A stretch of DNA of 64,000 nt from positions 1 through 64,000 of the forward strand of contig JAHFEF010000009.1 of the NCBI GenBank assembly GCA_023248545.1, read 5' to 3'. Within the stretch, counting starts at the first letter, position 1; each line of letters opens with the position of its first letter. The notes below the pieces were generated by a model. It was not told where the DNA came from, made no database searches, and saw only the letters and a program-made list of their open reading frames with translations. The translations under genes and the position numbers were made by a program. The DNA is from Myxococcales bacterium (GTDB lineage Bacteria > Myxococcota > UBA727 > JABDBI01). Positions 61,994-64,000 of this stretch are shown piece after piece.

Positions 61994-63478
61994 TTAGTCA
62001 TCCCCCTCGTGTTCACCATGATGATGTTTGCCACCGTGATGGTGTTTGCCACCATGATGTTTGTGACCGTGATGATGACCATCGTGATCATCGTCATCAT
62101 CATCGTCATTATCACCATGTGATGGCTTATGACCGTCTTTATCACCAGCACTTCGAATGTCTGAGATGGTACTCGGCACACACAAAGTTTGCTCTTGTGA
62201 GAAGCCAATGACCTCATTGATAAATTCGTCACTAAAGAACGTGCTGATAATCGCCGATAGCGTTGATGGAGCGATCTGATAGCAAACAAAGTTATTTTGC
62301 GCACTCAAATTAGCTGCATACTGCGTCACCGTATCGCTTAAAGTAACCGTCACCGGCACACAAAAACTCTGAGCTTTGCGCAGCTGATAACCCTGGTCAA
62401 CAATGTAATTGTTGCTCAGCCTCACGCTCACAAAGTCACGATGAAAACGCTGCCCGGAGTCTCTCTTATGATGTCTGTCATCCGAGTGAGCGGTCTTAGC
62501 CTCGGGGCATTTGTCATCAAACCCCTTATCAGACTCGCTACTCGTGTCGTAGCACAGGTAGAAAGTCGCATCAGGAATTTCTCCAGTCTCATCGATGATC
62601 GAAGTCCCAATGACACCGGGAACCAGGAGCAATTTAGGATTCCCGAGGGTTTTTTGACCCATCGCTTCAAACTCGTTCGAGTATTTGACGGTCTTTGATC
62701 CGCTGATTGTGCCCGATGCTGCGTAAGCGCTATAAAAGAGACCTCTGTCATTAGGATAAAACGTATTGGTTCCAAACACTTCTTGAGTTGGGACCAAGAA
62801 GTTGCTCAGGTCTCCTAAGCTAAACACCGTATTGATCCCAAAATCGCTGTTCACCAAAGTCACTGTCGTGCCACCGACCACGCCGTTGTTGCTGGTCTGT
62901 TCAGCGAAGACCATGAAGCGGTCTGGCTGGTCAGGCAGGCCAACAGAGTTTTGACCGACGTAGACCACACGATCGAGCCCCAAAATGCTTGGGAAGTTAC
63001 AGTCACCTTGGTTGGTGGAGATAGCGACCAGAGAGTAGGTCCCGGTCGTTTGGAAGGTGTATGAAAAAAATGTCCAGCCGGTATTTCCACTGTCAACACT
63101 CCCCGAAAAAAGCACGACGTTGTTGTTGTTGGGAAACTCAATCAAAACCGAAGCATTGTCATTGAAGGGGAGCGCATCTAAGGGTTCAAAATAAGCCCAG
63201 AACTGGATCTTGTCCCCTTGTATGGCGTCAAAGCTCTGTCGAAGGCTATTGCTACGGCAACCGCCCGGAATCGCGGCAAAATACTGTCCACCCACGGGGA
63301 GATAGCTATTGCTGCTTCTGACAATCACTAAGGAATCCTGGCCTATCAAATCAGGACTCGGCGTCCAACCCGTGAAGTCTCCCGTCTCAAATTCGCCATT
63401 GGTAATTATGTCCGCCGCCTGCAGCGTTCCCGCCCAGAGAATGCTCAAACCAAGAATGATTACATAGCGTCGAAACAT
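61994..63478 (-). CDS. Secreted protein with Asp/His-rich C-terminus
   Basis: 494 residues with AGGGAGG before the ATG. Residues 1-21 are a signal peptide. The N-terminal domain (residues about 22-190) begins ITNGEFETGDFTGWT, as in many secreted carbohydrate-binding-like jellyrolls. The middle (about 195-440) has several Cys and repeated SFCVPVTVTLS, LCVPSTIS-like segments. The last 50 residues are dominated by His, Asp and Gly (DDDDDDDHDGHHHGHKHHGG), a likely metal-binding region. Function unknown. Confidence 0.72.
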   Translation of the reverse strand: MFRRYVIILGLSILWAGTLQAADIITNGEFETGDFTGWTPSPDLIGQDSLVIVRSSNSYLPVGGQYFAAIPGGCRSNSLRQSFDAIQGDKIQFWAYFEPLDALPFNDNASVLIEFPNNNNVVLFSGSVDSGNTGWTFFSYTFQTTGTYSLVAISTNQGDCNFPSILGLDRVVYVGQNSVGLPDQPDRFMVFAEQTSNNGVVGGTTVTLVNSDFGINTVFSLGDLSNFLVPTQEVFGTNTFYPNDRGLFYSAYAASGTISGSKTVKYSNEFEAMGQKTLGNPKLLLVPGVIGTSIIDETGEIPDATFYLCYDTSSESDKGFDDKCPEAKTAHSDDRHHKRDSGQRFHRDFVSVRLSNNYIVDQGYQLRKAQSFCVPVTVTLSDTVTQYAANLSAQNNFVCYQIAPSTLSAIISTFFSDEFINEVIGFSQEQTLCVPSTISDIRSAGDKDGHKPSHGDNDDDDDDDHDGHHHGHKHHGGKHHHGGKHHHGEHEGDD

Positions 63479-63487
63479 AAAACCTCC

Positions 63488-64000
63488 CTAGGTGCAAGAA
63501 GAACAACCCGATAATGGACTGCCCAATTGCATAATGTCACTGACAAAGGCGTCGATAGGGGCCCCTGTTGAAAACGAATCACCGTCTTCTCCTTGAAGTT
63601 CGGCCTGGCTCAGGTAAGGGAACCCACCATTATGGTTGTTGCCACTCACCACGGTACCAATCCAAGACTGTGTAATTCCTACCACAGCCGCATGTGTTCG
63701 AGGGCACCTGCAACCCGGAGAACCTGTTCCGGCCATGCTAAATTGAACCAGAGCGGTCCCAAGCTCACGTAAATTTCTGCTTCCAAAAGCACTCGAAGAA
63801 TACGGCGCCGACGCGGTCGTAGTCGTAGCGCTGCTCAAACAGGTTGTGTAATCGATGGTTGGACCTGAAGCCCCTAATGCAAATTTGCTGACGAAAGCGT
63901 TTGTGCCCCCTGAGCGACACGCACCAAATCCGGCCGTCGCTCCGCTGCCTTGCGTCAAGTTACTTGTGGAGATAAACCCAGCCGGGCTGGTCAAACCCGT
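63488..64000 (-). CDS. SBBP-like repeat protein, 3' part only
   Basis: The minus-strand frame is open to the window edge, so the N-terminus is missing. The visible 170 residues include TGLTSPAGFISTS, NAFVSKFALGASGPTIDYTT and HAAVVGITQSW, the style of SBBP beta-propeller repeats (VTGxTxSxxF; DAFVxKLxxxGxxxxY). Two CRC/CSSC-type Cys groups lie near the end. Probably an exported repeat protein, in a minus-strand set with the two genes downstream of it. Confidence 0.6.
   Translation of the reverse strand, partial: TGLTSPAGFISTSNLTQGSGATAGFGACRSGGTNAFVSKFALGASGPTIDYTTCLSSATTTTASAPYSSSAFGSRNLRELGTALVQFSMAGTGSPGCRCPRTHAAVVGITQSWIGTVVSGNNHNGGFPYLSQAELQGEDGDSFSTGAPIDAFVSDIMQLGSPLSGCSSCT

Overview
The window looks like the chromosome of a compact Gram-negative bacterium of the old deltaproteobacterial grade (Bdellovibrionota or Myxococcota relatives). 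The clues are a complete one-operon type II secretion system (T2SS) including GspC, GspL, GspM and GspN, a short-form ProRS, a Lon-like AAA_32 protease, a Hanks-type kinase, GloVer- and SBBP-type repeat proteins and a possible MYXO-CTERM-like tail. The base composition is near balanced. This placement is inference from gene content; no rRNA is present.

Layout. 0.1-1.9 kb: fabG, a secreted orphan and a tiny basic gene. 1.9-4.3 kb: a three-domain APH-GrpB-Nudix protein and a RelE-type toxin-antitoxin pair. 4.3-6.6 kb: rpmB-groES-groEL on the minus strand. 6.6-15.6 kb: two exported orphans, proS behind an AAA_14 ATPase, a Lon-like protease, an Uma2 protein, a coiled-coil protein and a sugar transporter. 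15.6-29.5 kb: tsaD-gspCDEFGHIJKLMN, one tightly overlapped minus-strand operon. 29.5-36 kb: an exported orphan, a lamin-tail-like protein with a C-terminal TM-Arg tail, hutU, a lipoprotein, an RdgC-like pair, a long pgsA and rluB. 36-40.7 kb: hipBA overlapping xerD-S2P-scpA-scpB. 40.7-44.1 kb: mazEF, a secreted Hedgehog-type Hint protein, amiC and an inserted membrane-protein gene bracketed by duplicated amiC/rlmD start regions. 44.1-49.6 kb: rlmD, xerC, a Ser/Thr kinase, an ankyrin protein, a REP-like palindrome and rlmB. 49.6-60.9 kb: yqgE and an MSHA-like type IV pilus locus (ATPase, platform protein, two major-type pilins, four minor pilins, TPR protein, PilM/N/O/P-like proteins, secretin). 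60.9-64 kb: three large exported proteins, the last cut by the window end.

How it fits together. Two related envelope machines are encoded about 21 kb apart: a T2SS that exports folded periplasmic proteins and an MSHA-like pilus. Around them sit many genes with signal peptides, often single plus-strand genes wedged between minus-strand housekeeping operons. Three toxin-antitoxin loci occur, and one heads the xerD-scpAB transcription unit.

Two genome-scale features stand out. First, many operon-leading genes have a good -35/-10 pair ending only 5-9 bases before the start codon and no Shine-Dalgarno sequence, which predicts leaderless mRNAs; most exported-protein and pilin genes instead carry strong Shine-Dalgarno sequences. 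Second, convergent genes commonly overlap at their stop codons. The most unusual single gene is the secreted Hint protein at 41409-42221, whose architecture resembles a miniature Hedgehog protein.
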